The notes under the pieces are model-generated. The model saw only the letters and a program-made list of their open reading frames with translations. It had not been told where the DNA came from and did not search any database. From the NCBI RefSeq assembly GCF_003696215.1, contig NZ_RFFG01000090.1, forward strand, positions 1 to 32,175: a stretch of 32,175 nucleotides of DNA, written 5' to 3'. This DNA is from Actinomadura harenae. GTDB taxonomy: Bacteria > Actinomycetota > Actinomycetes > Streptosporangiales > Streptosporangiaceae. Below are positions 8,579 to 17,671 of the stretch, one piece after another (position 1 is the first letter of the stretch; every line of letters starts with the position of its first letter). A program made the translations under genes and the position numbers.

Positions 8579-11016
8579 CGGCGCCAGAACCGTGACGGGC
8601 GGCCCACCACATGCAGGAGGCTGCCGGTGAGGAAGCGGAGCCGGCCGGCTGCCTCCTCGTCGAGGACCACCCGGTTCCTGTGGCGTGGGTCCTGGCTCAG
8701 CATGAGGATCAGGTCGAACTGGAAGCGCATGTCGGCGGCGCTCCGCGCGCAAGCCGAGTGCCTGAACCGGGCGGCGGCCTCCGCGGAGAGCCCGCGCATC
8801 AGCGCGTTCGCCAGGAGGATGACGTTGTCCCGCGCGTTCTTCTCCGGCATCCGGTGGCCGATGAGCGCATGCCGCGTCCGCAGCAGCAGCCGCAGGACGA
8901 AGCGGTCGTCCGGAGCCCGGCCTGCCTTCAGCAGCAGCGCGGCCACCTCCTCGGGCCGGTTCCCTTCCAGCAGGGCGAGCGCGCACAGGTCTCCCGTGGC
9001 CTCGGGGTCGGCATTGGCGGGCAGGTCACCGAGGATCGTCACGATCTCCTCCTCGAACAGCTCGGGGTGGTGTGGGTGGACCTTGCCGCGCCAGTGCCGG
9101 TAGTTCTCGTCGCCGGTGAGCCGGGTGCTCGCGGCCCGGCCCGCCAGCAGGACCCGGACGAGCCGGGCATGACGGGGGAACTCGGCCGCCACGGCGACCA
9201 CGCCCGCCGTCAGTGCCGGCTCGGCGGCCCAGGTGAACGTGGTGAGGTGCGCCGCGAGTGTGTCGGCGGCCGGGGTGGCGGGAAGCGCACGGCGGACGTC
9301 CCGGAACCCCTCGATGTATCCGGGCCGGGCGGCGTGCGCCAGGTGGCGTGGCGCGGCGCCGAGATGGCAGGCGAGCGCGTCGAGCGCGCCCTGGCCACGC
9401 GGTTTCTCGGGCGACAAGGTGCCGAGCCAGGTCTTCCAGCCAGCCGTGGAGTCGTGGTCGATCCATGCCGCGAGAGCGGGCAGGAGGTGCTCCAGTCGGC
9501 CGAGCGCGGAGGCCATCCTGACCAGCGCGAAAACGCAGAGCCTCCCATGCCCGGCCAGCTCGGTCACCTGCGCGGCCGAGACGTCGCCCGACCAGATCTG
9601 CCGGAAGGGCGTCAGCAGGCTCTCGGCGGCGACCGGCGTGAGCGCTCGCAGCCAGCCACCGTGGTCGCCGTCGGACCGGGCGACCTGGACGAGCAGTTCC
9701 GCGAGCACCGGTGCGTTCTCGGCCAGTGCCGCGGGGACGCGCGGGGCGTCCTCGGGCGCGTCCATGTGGACGAGCTGCGCCGCCGCCGCGCACGCGTCCG
9801 TGCCCACGAAATCGCCCCGCAGCGGCCGTATGACACCGGCCACGAACTCGGCGCCGAACCCGAGGCGTTCCGCCAGGTGCGCTCGGCCTCGGATCGCCGG
9901 GTCGGGCTCGGGCCGCCAGAGCAGCGAACGGGTGCCCCGGATCAGTGTCTCCGGCCGGCCACCGAACCGCTTCCACAGCCGTTCGACCAGGCCGAGGTCA
10001 TCAGCGGTGGCGAGTTCGACCAGCCGGTCGAACAGGAACTCCGCATCGGCCTTGGCCACCTCGCCGTACCGGCCGCCCTGGAAGAGCGCCGCCAGGTCGC
10101 CGGCGACCGCCTCGCCCGCTCGTGCGGCGAGCAGGAGGGCCGTCGGCCAGCCGAGGTCCCTCAGCACCTGTACTGCGTCGGCCGGTGGGCGGTCGGCGAA
10201 CGGCTCTCCCACCCCGGCCAACTCGTCCACCACCCAGGCGAGCGAGCGGCCGTGTCGTCCCATGAGCTCCTCCAGCCAGGCCAGATACGCTTCGCCGGAG
10301 CCCCCGGCTTGAGGCCGGGCGGGCGCAGGCCAGCGGAGCTCCGTGGACCCGGGCCGGTCTCGCCGGGAGAACGCGAGGCCGATCCGCGAACCGCCCCCGT
10401 CGAACCACGTGCCGGCCGCGAAGCGGGTTCGCCAGCCGTACGGGAGCAGCGCCGCGACGGCGTCGATGAAGGCCAGCCGGTCGGCGAAGGAGACATTGCC
10501 GGACGCCGTGACGGTGACCGGTCCGTCGAGCAGCATCGCGGCCGCCCGTTCGACGCGGTCGCGGCCGAGGCGTTCGATCACGCCGACGGTCTCCTCGGGC
10601 TCCATGGCGTCCAGCTCGATCAGCAGGTCCGTCCCCGGCGGCGGGAGCTCGACGTCGGTGACCGCGCCGAGGAAGGCACGGTAGGAGACCCCGCGTTCGC
10701 GGAGCAGTTCGTACGGCAGGAAAAAGTGCAGGCTGGACATGATCGGCCGTCCGGCGCGGTCGTGCTCGGCCGACCAGCGGTAGGTCGCGACCCCGACGTA
10801 ATGCTGCCCGTCCTTCTGGACGACGCTGACGGCGGCCCAGGGCAGCGCGCCGGGCCCGGTTCGCTCGGGCGGCGGGTTGCCCAGCGCGAACCAAGAGAGG
10901 ATGACGGTGAGGTCGCCCGCGTCGAGCACCGGGCCGCCGGACGCCATGATCTGGTAGTCGCCAGCACTCTTCGCCGGCTTCCCGTACGCCGCCCAGGCGA
11001 CCGAGACCGTCGTCAC
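8575..11016 (-). CDS. GAP1-like GTPase-associated protein
   Basis: This large protein has 813 residues. The N-terminal 150 residues (SVAWAAYGKPAKSAGDYQIM, a WFALGNPPP turn, then VGVATYRWS) match the beta-rich GAP1-N2-type domain seen in GTPase-associated protein 1 families. The middle (about 180-400) contains FIDAVAALLPYGWRTRFAAG, matching the region where GAP1 proteins have a conserved L-P-x-G-W-R motif. The remaining 400 residues are alpha-helical. The GTG at 11016 overlaps the TGA of the GTPase gene (GTGA, 11013-11016), which fixes the start although the frame stays open to 11436. Adjacency to a TRAFAC-type GTPase is the hallmark context of this family, which comparative genomics has linked to NTP-dependent conflict systems. 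Biochemical function is unknown. Confidence 0.75.
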   Translation of the reverse strand: MTTVSVAWAAYGKPAKSAGDYQIMASGGPVLDAGDLTVILSWFALGNPPPERTGPGALPWAAVSVVQKDGQHYVGVATYRWSAEHDRAGRPIMSSLHFFLPYELLRERGVSYRAFLGAVTDVELPPPGTDLLIELDAMEPEETVGVIERLGRDRVERAAAMLLDGPVTVTASGNVSFADRLAFIDAVAALLPYGWRTRFAAGTWFDGGGSRIGLAFSRRDRPGSTELRWPAPARPQAGGSGEAYLAWLEELMGRHGRSLAWVVDELAGVGEPFADRPPADAVQVLRDLGWPTALLLAARAGEAVAGDLAALFQGGRYGEVAKADAEFLFDRLVELATADDLGLVERLWKRFGGRPETLIRGTRSLLWRPEPDPAIRGRAHLAERLGFGAEFVAGVIRPLRGDFVGTDACAAAAQLVHMDAPEDAPRVPAALAENAPVLAELLVQVARSDGDHGGWLRALTPVAAESLLTPFRQIWSGDVSAAQVTELAGHGRLCVFALVRMASALGRLEHLLPALAAWIDHDSTAGWKTWLGTLSPEKPRGQGALDALACHLGAAPRHLAHAARPGYIEGFRDVRRALPATPAADTLAAHLTTFTWAAEPALTAGVVAVAAEFPRHARLVRVLLAGRAASTRLTGDENYRHWRGKVHPHHPELFEEEIVTILGDLPANADPEATGDLCALALLEGNRPEEVAALLLKAGRAPDDRFVLRLLLRTRHALIGHRMPEKNARDNVILLANALMRGLSAEAAARFRHSACARSAADMRFQFDLILMLSQDPRHRNRVVLDEEAAGRLRFLTGSLLHVVGRPSRFWRR

Positions 11017-12185
11017 GAGCCGTTCCTGAGCTGGGTCGCGGCGAGCCAGAGCACTGGCTCGATGACGTTGACCGGCCGGATCAGACCGCTGACCCACGGT
11101 CGCTCGCTGCCGTCGTTGGCGCCGGTCTCGTAGGTGGGGTTGGCGGGGTCGTCGGGGTCGAAGACACCGGTCTCCGGGTGCTGCCCGAAGCCGAGTGACG
11201 ACGTCAGGAAGTACCTGGTACGGCGTGGGCTGAAATGGCTCCTGATGGCGTCGCGCAGCTCGATCGCCCGGCCCCGCGGTGCGCCCTCCCAGGAACTCCC
11301 GCACAGCTCGTCGAAGAACTCCCTGGCCCGCTGGTCGGACACCGTGGGAAACGCCCCCGGGCCGTTGTCGTCGGTAGCGAGCCCGAACTCGCGTGCCTTC
11401 TCGTACACGGCGGTGTGGTCGCATTTGGTCATGCACACGGCGAGGTAGTGCGGGAGGAACTCATCGGCGCTGCTGAGCGCGGACCGGCGGGCGATGTCCA
11501 GGACGATGCTCTTGATGTAGTCATAGGCGTCGTAGTTGGGTGAATCGACGAGGACGGGATCGACCAGCAGGATCAGGCCCGAGCTGTCGGCGACGTGCCG
11601 CGTCAGCCGGTCCCGGTCGCTCTCCTCGCCGCCCGACGCCGGACTCGACGGCGTGGCCCCGCTACCCACATCACTCCTCCCGCTCGGGCCCGGCCAGGCG
11701 TACAGGCCGCCGGGGGCGTCGAGCACGTCCAGATAGACGGCGGTCTGCACCCGCCGGGTCCGGGCGAACGGGCCGCGCCGCCGTGCCTTCCGCACCCCCC
11801 TCAACACGAACCGCATCTCCGGATTCAGGCGCACGGTGGCCGCCGGGAGCGTACGGCTGGCGCGCAGTCGGCGGAGATTCTCCTGCAGGAAGTCCTGCGC
11901 CTCGTCGTTGGCGCCGAAGAACATCCAGCCGGGCGCGTACTGCTCGGCGGCGATCGGGAGCGTGGCGAGCAAGGTCGTCTTACCGCTTTCCGGCGGGCCG
12001 AGCACCCCGAGTCCGGCCTCCACGATCTGAGTGTCCGGGTGTACGGAGGGCCCACTCCGGCCCGGGGCGGCGGGCCTCGGAGCGGGCGACGCGTCGACGG
12101 CGGACGGTGGGTCGACAGCAGGCGGCGAGGCGGCGGAGGGCGGCGGATCGTCGGGCAGGGACTGGAAGGCGGGTGGCAGAGTCAT
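11013..12185 (-). CDS. TRAFAC-type (DO-GTPase-like) GTPase
   Basis: This 390-residue protein has a Pro/Ser-rich N-terminal 50 residues, then a P-loop GPPESGKT at residues 63-70. A DAPGG stretch (in YLDVLDAPGGLY) occupies the Walker B/switch-II position, VADSSGLILLVDPVLVD follows, and the guanine-specificity motif is TKCD (253-256, the N/TKxD class). The central insert at about 165-190 is Gly/Ser-rich. The C-terminal part (SHFSPRRTRYFLTSSLGFG) ends the fold, where GTPases usually place the SA-type G5 loop. It is likely a molecular switch coupled to the GAP1-like protein encoded immediately downstream with a 4-base overlap. ATG 12185 lies 6 bases after the stop of the zinc-ribbon gene. GTP rather than ATP preference is inferred from the TKCD motif. 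Confidence 0.82.
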   Translation of the reverse strand: MTLPPAFQSLPDDPPPSAASPPAVDPPSAVDASPAPRPAAPGRSGPSVHPDTQIVEAGLGVLGPPESGKTTLLATLPIAAEQYAPGWMFFGANDEAQDFLQENLRRLRASRTLPAATVRLNPEMRFVLRGVRKARRRGPFARTRRVQTAVYLDVLDAPGGLYAWPGPSGRSDVGSGATPSSPASGGEESDRDRLTRHVADSSGLILLVDPVLVDSPNYDAYDYIKSIVLDIARRSALSSADEFLPHYLAVCMTKCDHTAVYEKAREFGLATDDNGPGAFPTVSDQRAREFFDELCGSSWEGAPRGRAIELRDAIRSHFSPRRTRYFLTSSLGFGQHPETGVFDPDDPANPTYETGANDGSERPWVSGLIRPVNVIEPVLWLAATQLRNGS

Positions 12186-12191
12186 GGCGTC

Positions 12192-13862
12192 CTACAGGGG
12201 TTCGGCGAGCGGAATGGGGAATCGGATCGGCGTCTCGGGCAGGAGTCCGGCGGCGGTGCCGACGTCGCGTGGCGTTGCCTCGGCGAGGAGGAACAGGTGG
12301 TTCGCGCCGATCAGTTCCCAGGTCGTCGCGTGGTCGCCGGGAGGGCCGTCGAGGACGGCGAGGCGGCGGTTCGCGCCCGTCGCGCCGAGTGCCTCCGTCC
12401 AGTCGATCTTCTGGGGGCACGGCCGGGCGGGGCGTGGCCCCCGGCCGGCGCGGATCGCGTGCGGCGGACGCCCGGCCACCACGAGGAGCACCCGCTGCCG
12501 TACCAGGCCGGACACGCGCACCTCGTCGAGTGCGTCCTCCAGCGGCGCGGCCCCGGTGACGAAGGAACGTGCGGGCTCCGGCAGCCTGGCCAGGTCGCCG
12601 CGCACGGCCGGGCCCTGTGACCGGTGCAGCAGCCTCTCGGTGTACCTGCCCTCCGAGCTGTGGTCGCCGTAGCCGACGAGTGTCACGTCGACGCGGTTGG
12701 GCGCTTCCATGTCCAGGAGTTCCAGCAGGTCCGACACGAACTCCCGGCGCCGCCGTGCGGTGGCGGCGAGGCCGTTCAGCTCCAGCAGGCAGACCAGTTC
12801 ACGCTGGCCCGCGCCGAGGTCGAGCCGCCCGGGAAGGTCCCCGATCAGCTCGGCCAGCTCGGCTGTCGTGGGCGTGAGAGCGCCCGGGCCGCTCAGCTCC
12901 ACCCGGTCCGGCCCGGTCAGCTCGACGGTGACGGCCGTCTCCGTCTCCAGCGTCGCCCGCCAGACTCCCAGGACGCGCTGCTCGCGCTCCCGGGTGACCA
13001 CCGCCAGACTGACCGGCTCCCCGCCGGGCGGCCGGTGGACGACGACCGTGCGCTTCGCCCCGGGCAGGTCCCCGGGTTCGAACAGCGGCAGGAGCCCCGG
13101 CCGGACCGCTCCGCCGTGCGGGTCGACCTCGGCGACCAGCAACCCGCAGCCGGTGCGTGTCGGTCGGCCCGCGGCGATCCCGGCGAGTGTCGCTGCGAGG
13201 TCGCCGTGCTCGGCCACGACCATCTTCGCGAGCTGCCGGGCCGCGAGTTCGGGAAGCGTCCAGCCGGGTGCCCGGCAGACGGCGATCCGTTCCGTGCCGG
13301 TGGGCCAGGTCGCCGACCACGCGCGCAGCCCCTCGCGCAGGGCGTCCTCCAGGGCCGGGCGACCTGCTGTCCGCAGGCCACCGGCCAGCCGGAACAGGCG
13401 CTCGGCCGGATCATCGGGCAACGTCGGCAGCAGTCTCGTCCATGGCAGGTCGGCGATGGCCTCGCCGTTCACGCTGTCGTAGGTGACCGAGGTCGCGGTC
13501 AGGCCGTCCCGGCCGACCTCGACGACGATCAGCTCGCCGTCCTCCGGTAGGTCGCGGAGCGCCGCGGCAAGGACCGGTGCCGACGGACGCGTGCCCTCGG
13601 AGCGCTCGGCCAGCGCGCCGACCCATTGGGCGTACGATGGTCGCTCGCTCAGCCACGGCGCGCAAGGCTCCCACGTGTCGGCGACCCGTGCGGCGGCCCG
13701 GAGTTCCTCGGCCAGGATCGCCCCCGCGAGGTCCCGGTCGTACTCTTGCCGATTGCCCCGGCCGACCCGCCACGGCGTACACAACGTCCAGCCGCAGCCG
13801 GCGCAGACGTCGTCGCCCGGCCGCGCCCCGCATACCGGACAGTCCTGGTCAGGTTCCGGCAT
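12192..13862 (-). CDS. Zinc-ribbon protein with degenerate vWA-like domain
   Basis: The 556-residue product starts with a treble-clef-like ribbon, C8-x2-C11 and C20-x2-C23 (CPVCGARPG, then VCAGCGW). Residues about 90-340 are beta/alpha with no motif I recognise. Residues 350-460 look like a von Willebrand A fold: LVCLLELNG (strand 1), a DVTLVGYGDH strand, a G-A-A-P-L-E-D-A-L-D-E-V helix and RVLLVVAGRPPH. The metal-binding MIDAS D-x-S-x-S is replaced by E-L-N-G, so metal binding is doubtful. vWA proteins often pair with AAA+ ATPases, and the neighbouring upstream gene encodes one. The ATG at 13862 was chosen, overlapping the AAA+ stop by 14 bases; an in-frame ATG at 13877 would add five residues. 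Confidence 0.75.
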   Translation of the reverse strand: MPEPDQDCPVCGARPGDDVCAGCGWTLCTPWRVGRGNRQEYDRDLAGAILAEELRAAARVADTWEPCAPWLSERPSYAQWVGALAERSEGTRPSAPVLAAALRDLPEDGELIVVEVGRDGLTATSVTYDSVNGEAIADLPWTRLLPTLPDDPAERLFRLAGGLRTAGRPALEDALREGLRAWSATWPTGTERIAVCRAPGWTLPELAARQLAKMVVAEHGDLAATLAGIAAGRPTRTGCGLLVAEVDPHGGAVRPGLLPLFEPGDLPGAKRTVVVHRPPGGEPVSLAVVTREREQRVLGVWRATLETETAVTVELTGPDRVELSGPGALTPTTAELAELIGDLPGRLDLGAGQRELVCLLELNGLAATARRRREFVSDLLELLDMEAPNRVDVTLVGYGDHSSEGRYTERLLHRSQGPAVRGDLARLPEPARSFVTGAAPLEDALDEVRVSGLVRQRVLLVVAGRPPHAIRAGRGPRPARPCPQKIDWTEALGATGANRRLAVLDGPPGDHATTWELIGANHLFLLAEATPRDVGTAAGLLPETPIRFPIPLAEPL

Positions 13863-16356
13863 GGGGCACGTCCTCACCGCGGATCTCGTCGTGGTCGGCG
13901 GCCGGATCAGCCTCGACCCGGGCGGCGAGACGCTTCTTGATCTCCCCGAACAGCCCCCGGGCGGTTCGGGCGTTGCCGAAGTCGGCCTGCTCCCGCGCTA
14001 CGGCGAACCACGCGCGGACCGGTTCCTCGGCCTCCGGGGTCAGGCGGAATCCTTCCGCTGTGGCCAGGTTTCGGAGGATCGCCACCAGTTCCTCGACCTT
14101 GTACGGCGGGAAGTCGATCCGAAGGGTGAACCGGGACGCGAGACCCGGGTTCGCGGCGAGGAACGCTTCTATCTCCTCCGTGTAGCACGCCGCGATCACG
14201 ACGAGCCTGCCGCGCCGGTTCTCCATCTCAGGGACGAGCGTGTCGATGGCCTCCTGACCGAAGTCCCGTTCGCCCCCGCGCGACAGCCGGTATGCCTCGT
14301 CGATGAACAGGACGCCGCCGGTCGCCTCGTTGATCGCCTTCTTGGTCCGGATCGCGGTCTGGCCGACATAGCCGGCGACCAGGTGCTCACGGCTGGCTTC
14401 CAGCACCGCGTCTCGCCCCAGCAAGCCCAGGCGGTGCAGAATCGTGCCGATCTCCCGCGCCACCGTGGTCTTGCCGGTCCCGGGCGGGCCGACGAAGAGC
14501 ATGTGCGGCGCGACGACCTCGCCGCAGCTGCGCCGTCGGGCGAGATTGACCTGTCCTACGAGGTCGCGGACGGCGTCCTTGACCGCGCCGAGGCCGATGA
14601 GCGCGTCCAGCGGCGCGAGCAGCTCCTCGGCAGGCGGCGGCGCCGTGGTCCGCAGAAGGTCGGAGGGAAGGTCCTCGGGGGTCAGGGGCAGCTCGCGGTC
14701 CTCGCGTACCCGCCCCGCCCACTCGGCGCCGGTGCCGTTGACCAGTTCGCGGATGTCCCGTGCGTTGCCGAAGGACTCCGGATCGCGGTGGGCGTACATC
14801 CGCTCGACGGCCTTCGCCAGTGCCTCGGCGAACTCCGGGGTCTCGGCGAGTCCGCGCTCTGCGAACCCGGCATGCGCGATCTTCAAGAGAACGTCGGGCC
14901 CGTGGTCGGGGAAATGCAGGTGGTAACGCGACGGGAACCGGCTTCGCAGGCCGGGGTTGGCCTCCAGCAGCTTGTGAATGTCCGGGCGGTACCCGGCGAG
15001 GATGACGACGAGGCGACCGCGGTCGTTCTCCATCCGCGGCACCAGCGTGTCGATGGCCTCCTTCCCGTGCGACGAGTTGTCGAGGGCGTAGGCCTCGTCG
15101 ATGAACAGGACACCGTCCATGGCCTCGTCGATCCGCTGGCCGGTCTTCAGCGCCGTTTCCCCAACGTACTGGGAGATCAGGTCGGGCCCGAGTACCTCCA
15201 CCACGTGGCCGCTGCGGAGCAGGCCCAGCTCCAAGAAGATCTCGCCGACCAGGCGGGCGATCGTGGTCTTGCCCGTTCCGGGATTGCCGGTGAAGACCAT
15301 GTGGCGAGCCGGGGCCTCCCGTCCGGCGGGCGGCTGCCAGCGCAGGTTCTCCAGAACCTCACGCACCGGCTCGAGCCCCTTCAGCTCGGCCAGCCGCCCC
15401 CAGACCGTGCCGGTACCGACGTCGGGCCCGCTGATCCAGCCCCGTGCGCGCAGCGTGGCCGCGTCGAGCGTCGCGCCCTGGGAGGCCAGGTGGCGAAGCC
15501 GGGTTTCCCAGGCGTACAGGGGAAACCTGGTGCGGGCCATCAGCTTGACCGTGTGGGAGAGGCCCTTCCAATCCTCGATCCGCAGCCCCGCCCGGATCCG
15601 CTCGCGGTGGATCAGCGTGGTCAGCTCCGCCTCCAGCGGCGGCCCGATGAGCCCGGGGCGGTCATCACGCCCGCGCTCGGCTCTGACCGCGGACGCCAGC
15701 ATTCTCGGCAGGTTGCGGCTGGACTCCGCGAACCTTTCGACCTCGGCCAGGCTGTCCTGGTTGAAGACGAGCACGTACGCGTTGGCGCTCCCGCTCCGGT
15801 TGGCCAGCCAGGAGTCCAGCAGCGTGGCGAGGTCCCGCAGATCGCCGTGCCAGCGCTCCAACAGCTCTATCGACTCCAGCACGACCGCGGTACGGACGTC
15901 GGCCTGCCGCATGAGCCCCCTGATCATGTCGAGGGCGGCCTTGTCGGTCATCCGCCCGGACCCGGCGGGAGGCGTCGGCGCGGGCGCGGCTGCTCGGCCC
16001 GGTCCTTCTGCGTCGGTCCTGACCTGGTAGTGACCCATCGGACCGCCGGACATCCGCCGGGACACCCGTCCCCGACCGCTGCCGGTGTCCTCCGCCTGAC
16101 CTGTCGGCTCGCCTCGCCGGAGCACGGCGGCCGGGTCCCGCACGGTGAGCATGTGGTCGAGTGAGAAGAACACGATCCGTTGGAAGCCGGCCGCCGCCAG
16201 CGCGTCATGCAGCGCCTGGCCGAGGTCGAGGCGGTGCGCCGCGCCGTCGATGAAGGCGTCGCAGGTGCCGACGCCGTACACGACGAAGGTCGGGGCGCCG
16301 GTCTGCGCCGACCGGCTCAGCCGGCGCAGCCGCTCGGTGACCAGCTCAGCCGACAT
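13849..16356 (-). CDS. Tandem AAA+ ATPase of the CbbX/SpoVK type with an extra N-terminal domain
   Basis: This 835-residue protein has two complete AAA+ modules. Module 1 has Walker A GNPGTGKT (357-364), Walker B LFIDEAY (D420, E421) and sensor LVVILAGY, with arginine-finger region LRSRFPSRY. Module 2 has GPPGTGKT (623-630), LFIDEAY (D686, E687) and LVVIAACY, where the usual Gly of A-G-Y is Cys, with ASRF following. Both match the CbbX/SpoVK subfamily, ring-forming remodellers that act on folded protein partners. Residues 1-280 hold an alpha/beta domain (FVVYGVGTCDAFID, QRIVFFSLDHML, AVVLESIELLE). It resembles a P-loop NTPase lacking a Walker A and may be a substrate or partner adaptor. ATG 16356 overlaps the upstream coiled-coil stop by 11 bases. 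This is the likely motor of the operon. Confidence 0.9.
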   Translation of the reverse strand: MSAELVTERLRRLSRSAQTGAPTFVVYGVGTCDAFIDGAAHRLDLGQALHDALAAAGFQRIVFFSLDHMLTVRDPAAVLRRGEPTGQAEDTGSGRGRVSRRMSGGPMGHYQVRTDAEGPGRAAAPAPTPPAGSGRMTDKAALDMIRGLMRQADVRTAVVLESIELLERWHGDLRDLATLLDSWLANRSGSANAYVLVFNQDSLAEVERFAESSRNLPRMLASAVRAERGRDDRPGLIGPPLEAELTTLIHRERIRAGLRIEDWKGLSHTVKLMARTRFPLYAWETRLRHLASQGATLDAATLRARGWISGPDVGTGTVWGRLAELKGLEPVREVLENLRWQPPAGREAPARHMVFTGNPGTGKTTIARLVGEIFLELGLLRSGHVVEVLGPDLISQYVGETALKTGQRIDEAMDGVLFIDEAYALDNSSHGKEAIDTLVPRMENDRGRLVVILAGYRPDIHKLLEANPGLRSRFPSRYHLHFPDHGPDVLLKIAHAGFAERGLAETPEFAEALAKAVERMYAHRDPESFGNARDIRELVNGTGAEWAGRVREDRELPLTPEDLPSDLLRTTAPPPAEELLAPLDALIGLGAVKDAVRDLVGQVNLARRRSCGEVVAPHMLFVGPPGTGKTTVAREIGTILHRLGLLGRDAVLEASREHLVAGYVGQTAIRTKKAINEATGGVLFIDEAYRLSRGGERDFGQEAIDTLVPEMENRRGRLVVIAACYTEEIEAFLAANPGLASRFTLRIDFPPYKVEELVAILRNLATAEGFRLTPEAEEPVRAWFAVAREQADFGNARTARGLFGEIKKRLAARVEADPAADHDEIRGEDVPHAGT

Positions 16357-17671
16357 TGCGCCGCTTCTGCTGGATCAGCTCGAAGTCGGCCTCCTCGGGG
16401 GTGGGCTCGGTGCCTCGGTCCACCGGGTCGCCCACCGGGACGCCTTCGTCGCGGAGCTTGGCGAGCATGTTGGCGGTGCGCTCCGCACGCCGGGACTGGG
16501 CCGGGTCGCGGTCGTAGGACAGCAGTTTGATCGACATGCCGGTGTTGCCTTCCGGCGCGACCTCGACGACGACGTCGCCTTCTCCCGCCAGGTGCCGCAG
16601 CTTCGTGAAGTGCGACGCACGGTGGTCGCCGCCTTCGTAGACGTCCTCTACGAGGTCGTACCCCTCCTCCCCGAGGGCGTCGGCGATCTTCTCGGCGGTG
16701 TTGTAGCGGATCTGTGCGGCGTACATCCTGGCCGCGCCGCATTCGAGCAGCTCGTCCAAGCGCTGCTCGTAGCCGCAGCCGGGGGCGTGCTTCTGGATGA
16801 CCTCCCGCAGCTCCTCGACCGACCGCGGGCAGCCGGCATCGGCCAGCTCCTCGGTCTCGCGTCGGACCTCGTCGCGCAGCGTGGTGAGGCGGCCGTCGGT
16901 CCAGAAGTCAAGGTCGAGGACGACACCGGGGATCTCGACGCCGTTCTCGTCCAGCATCGGAGTCTTCGCGAACTGCTCGATGCGCGCGTCCGCCCGCCGG
17001 AGCGCCTCCAGCGCCTCCAGGCGTGCCGCCAGCCACTCCTGCTCGGCCTGCCGGACGTCGAGCCGCAGGTCGCTCAGGTCGTAGTAGAGGTCTTGGGCCG
17101 ACGACAAGGCGTACGCCGCGTCCACCTGGGCGGCCGTCTCGGTGGTGCCAGCCAGGCGTCCCTCCAGCACGGCGAGCCGCCCTGGGGCGAAACGCTCGTG
17201 CGGAAGCGTGCCGATCTCCTCGGCCATGACGCGGGCGTCCGCGAGGAACGCCTGGGCGAGCGCGGACGCCTGGTCGCGTCGGACGATGATGTCGTTGATT
17301 TGGCTGCCCAACTCGGCGATCTGCCGCCTGCGCTCGAGCCGTTCCTGCCTGAGCTCTCGATCGAGGCGGCGAACCTCCCGGCGGGACTCCTCCTGCACCC
17401 TCCGGATGTGGGTCGCCTGCTCGCGGAGCCGCGCGTCCGTCCGCTGTTCAAACTCGCGGGTCTGGGCGCTCAACCGGCCCAGCCTGTGGTCGGTCGCGTT
17501 CTGCCGCCGTTCGAGGGGGGCGATCATGCGCCGGGTGTCGGCCTGGCTCTGTCGCCGGACGTCCTTCAGCATGCGCGGCATCTCGCGCCGGACGGTGGCG
17601 AGTTCACGCGCCGAACGCTGCGCCCTGTTCCACGCGCCTTGGTCGACGCTGATGGTCTTCGACCCGCTCAC
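16346..17671 (-). CDS. Coiled-coil protein between radical SAM and AAA+ genes
   Basis: This 441-residue protein is very rich in Arg and Glu over residues 15-125 (repeated R-R-x-x heptads, e.g. EESRREVRRLDRELRQERLE), predicted as a long coiled coil. It is followed by helical segments to about residue 240. A mixed C-terminal domain (250-415) contains VVLDLDFWTDGRL, YNTAEKIADALGEEGYDLV and DVVVEVAPEGNTGMSIKLLS; the latter alternates like beta strands. The last 25 residues are acidic and disordered. There is no transmembrane segment and no known family. ATG 17671 overlaps the radical-SAM stop by 4 bases (ATGA). Its place next to the AAA+ gene suggests it could be a filament or scaffold partner or an AAA+ client, which is an inference. 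Confidence 0.85.
   Translation of the reverse strand: MSGSKTISVDQGAWNRAQRSARELATVRREMPRMLKDVRRQSQADTRRMIAPLERRQNATDHRLGRLSAQTREFEQRTDARLREQATHIRRVQEESRREVRRLDRELRQERLERRRQIAELGSQINDIIVRRDQASALAQAFLADARVMAEEIGTLPHERFAPGRLAVLEGRLAGTTETAAQVDAAYALSSAQDLYYDLSDLRLDVRQAEQEWLAARLEALEALRRADARIEQFAKTPMLDENGVEIPGVVLDLDFWTDGRLTTLRDEVRRETEELADAGCPRSVEELREVIQKHAPGCGYEQRLDELLECGAARMYAAQIRYNTAEKIADALGEEGYDLVEDVYEGGDHRASHFTKLRHLAGEGDVVVEVAPEGNTGMSIKLLSYDRDPAQSRRAERTANMLAKLRDEGVPVGDPVDRGTEPTPEEADFELIQQKRRNVG

Noticed and set aside
8611..11133. 840-residue plus-strand open frame
   Set aside because: Antisense to the GAP1 gene; Arg/Gly/Glu-rich shadow of GC-rich codons with no domain or ribosome binding site.
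13483..16164. 893-residue plus-strand open frame
   Set aside because: Antisense to the AAA+ and zinc-ribbon genes, where motifs are clear on the minus strand.
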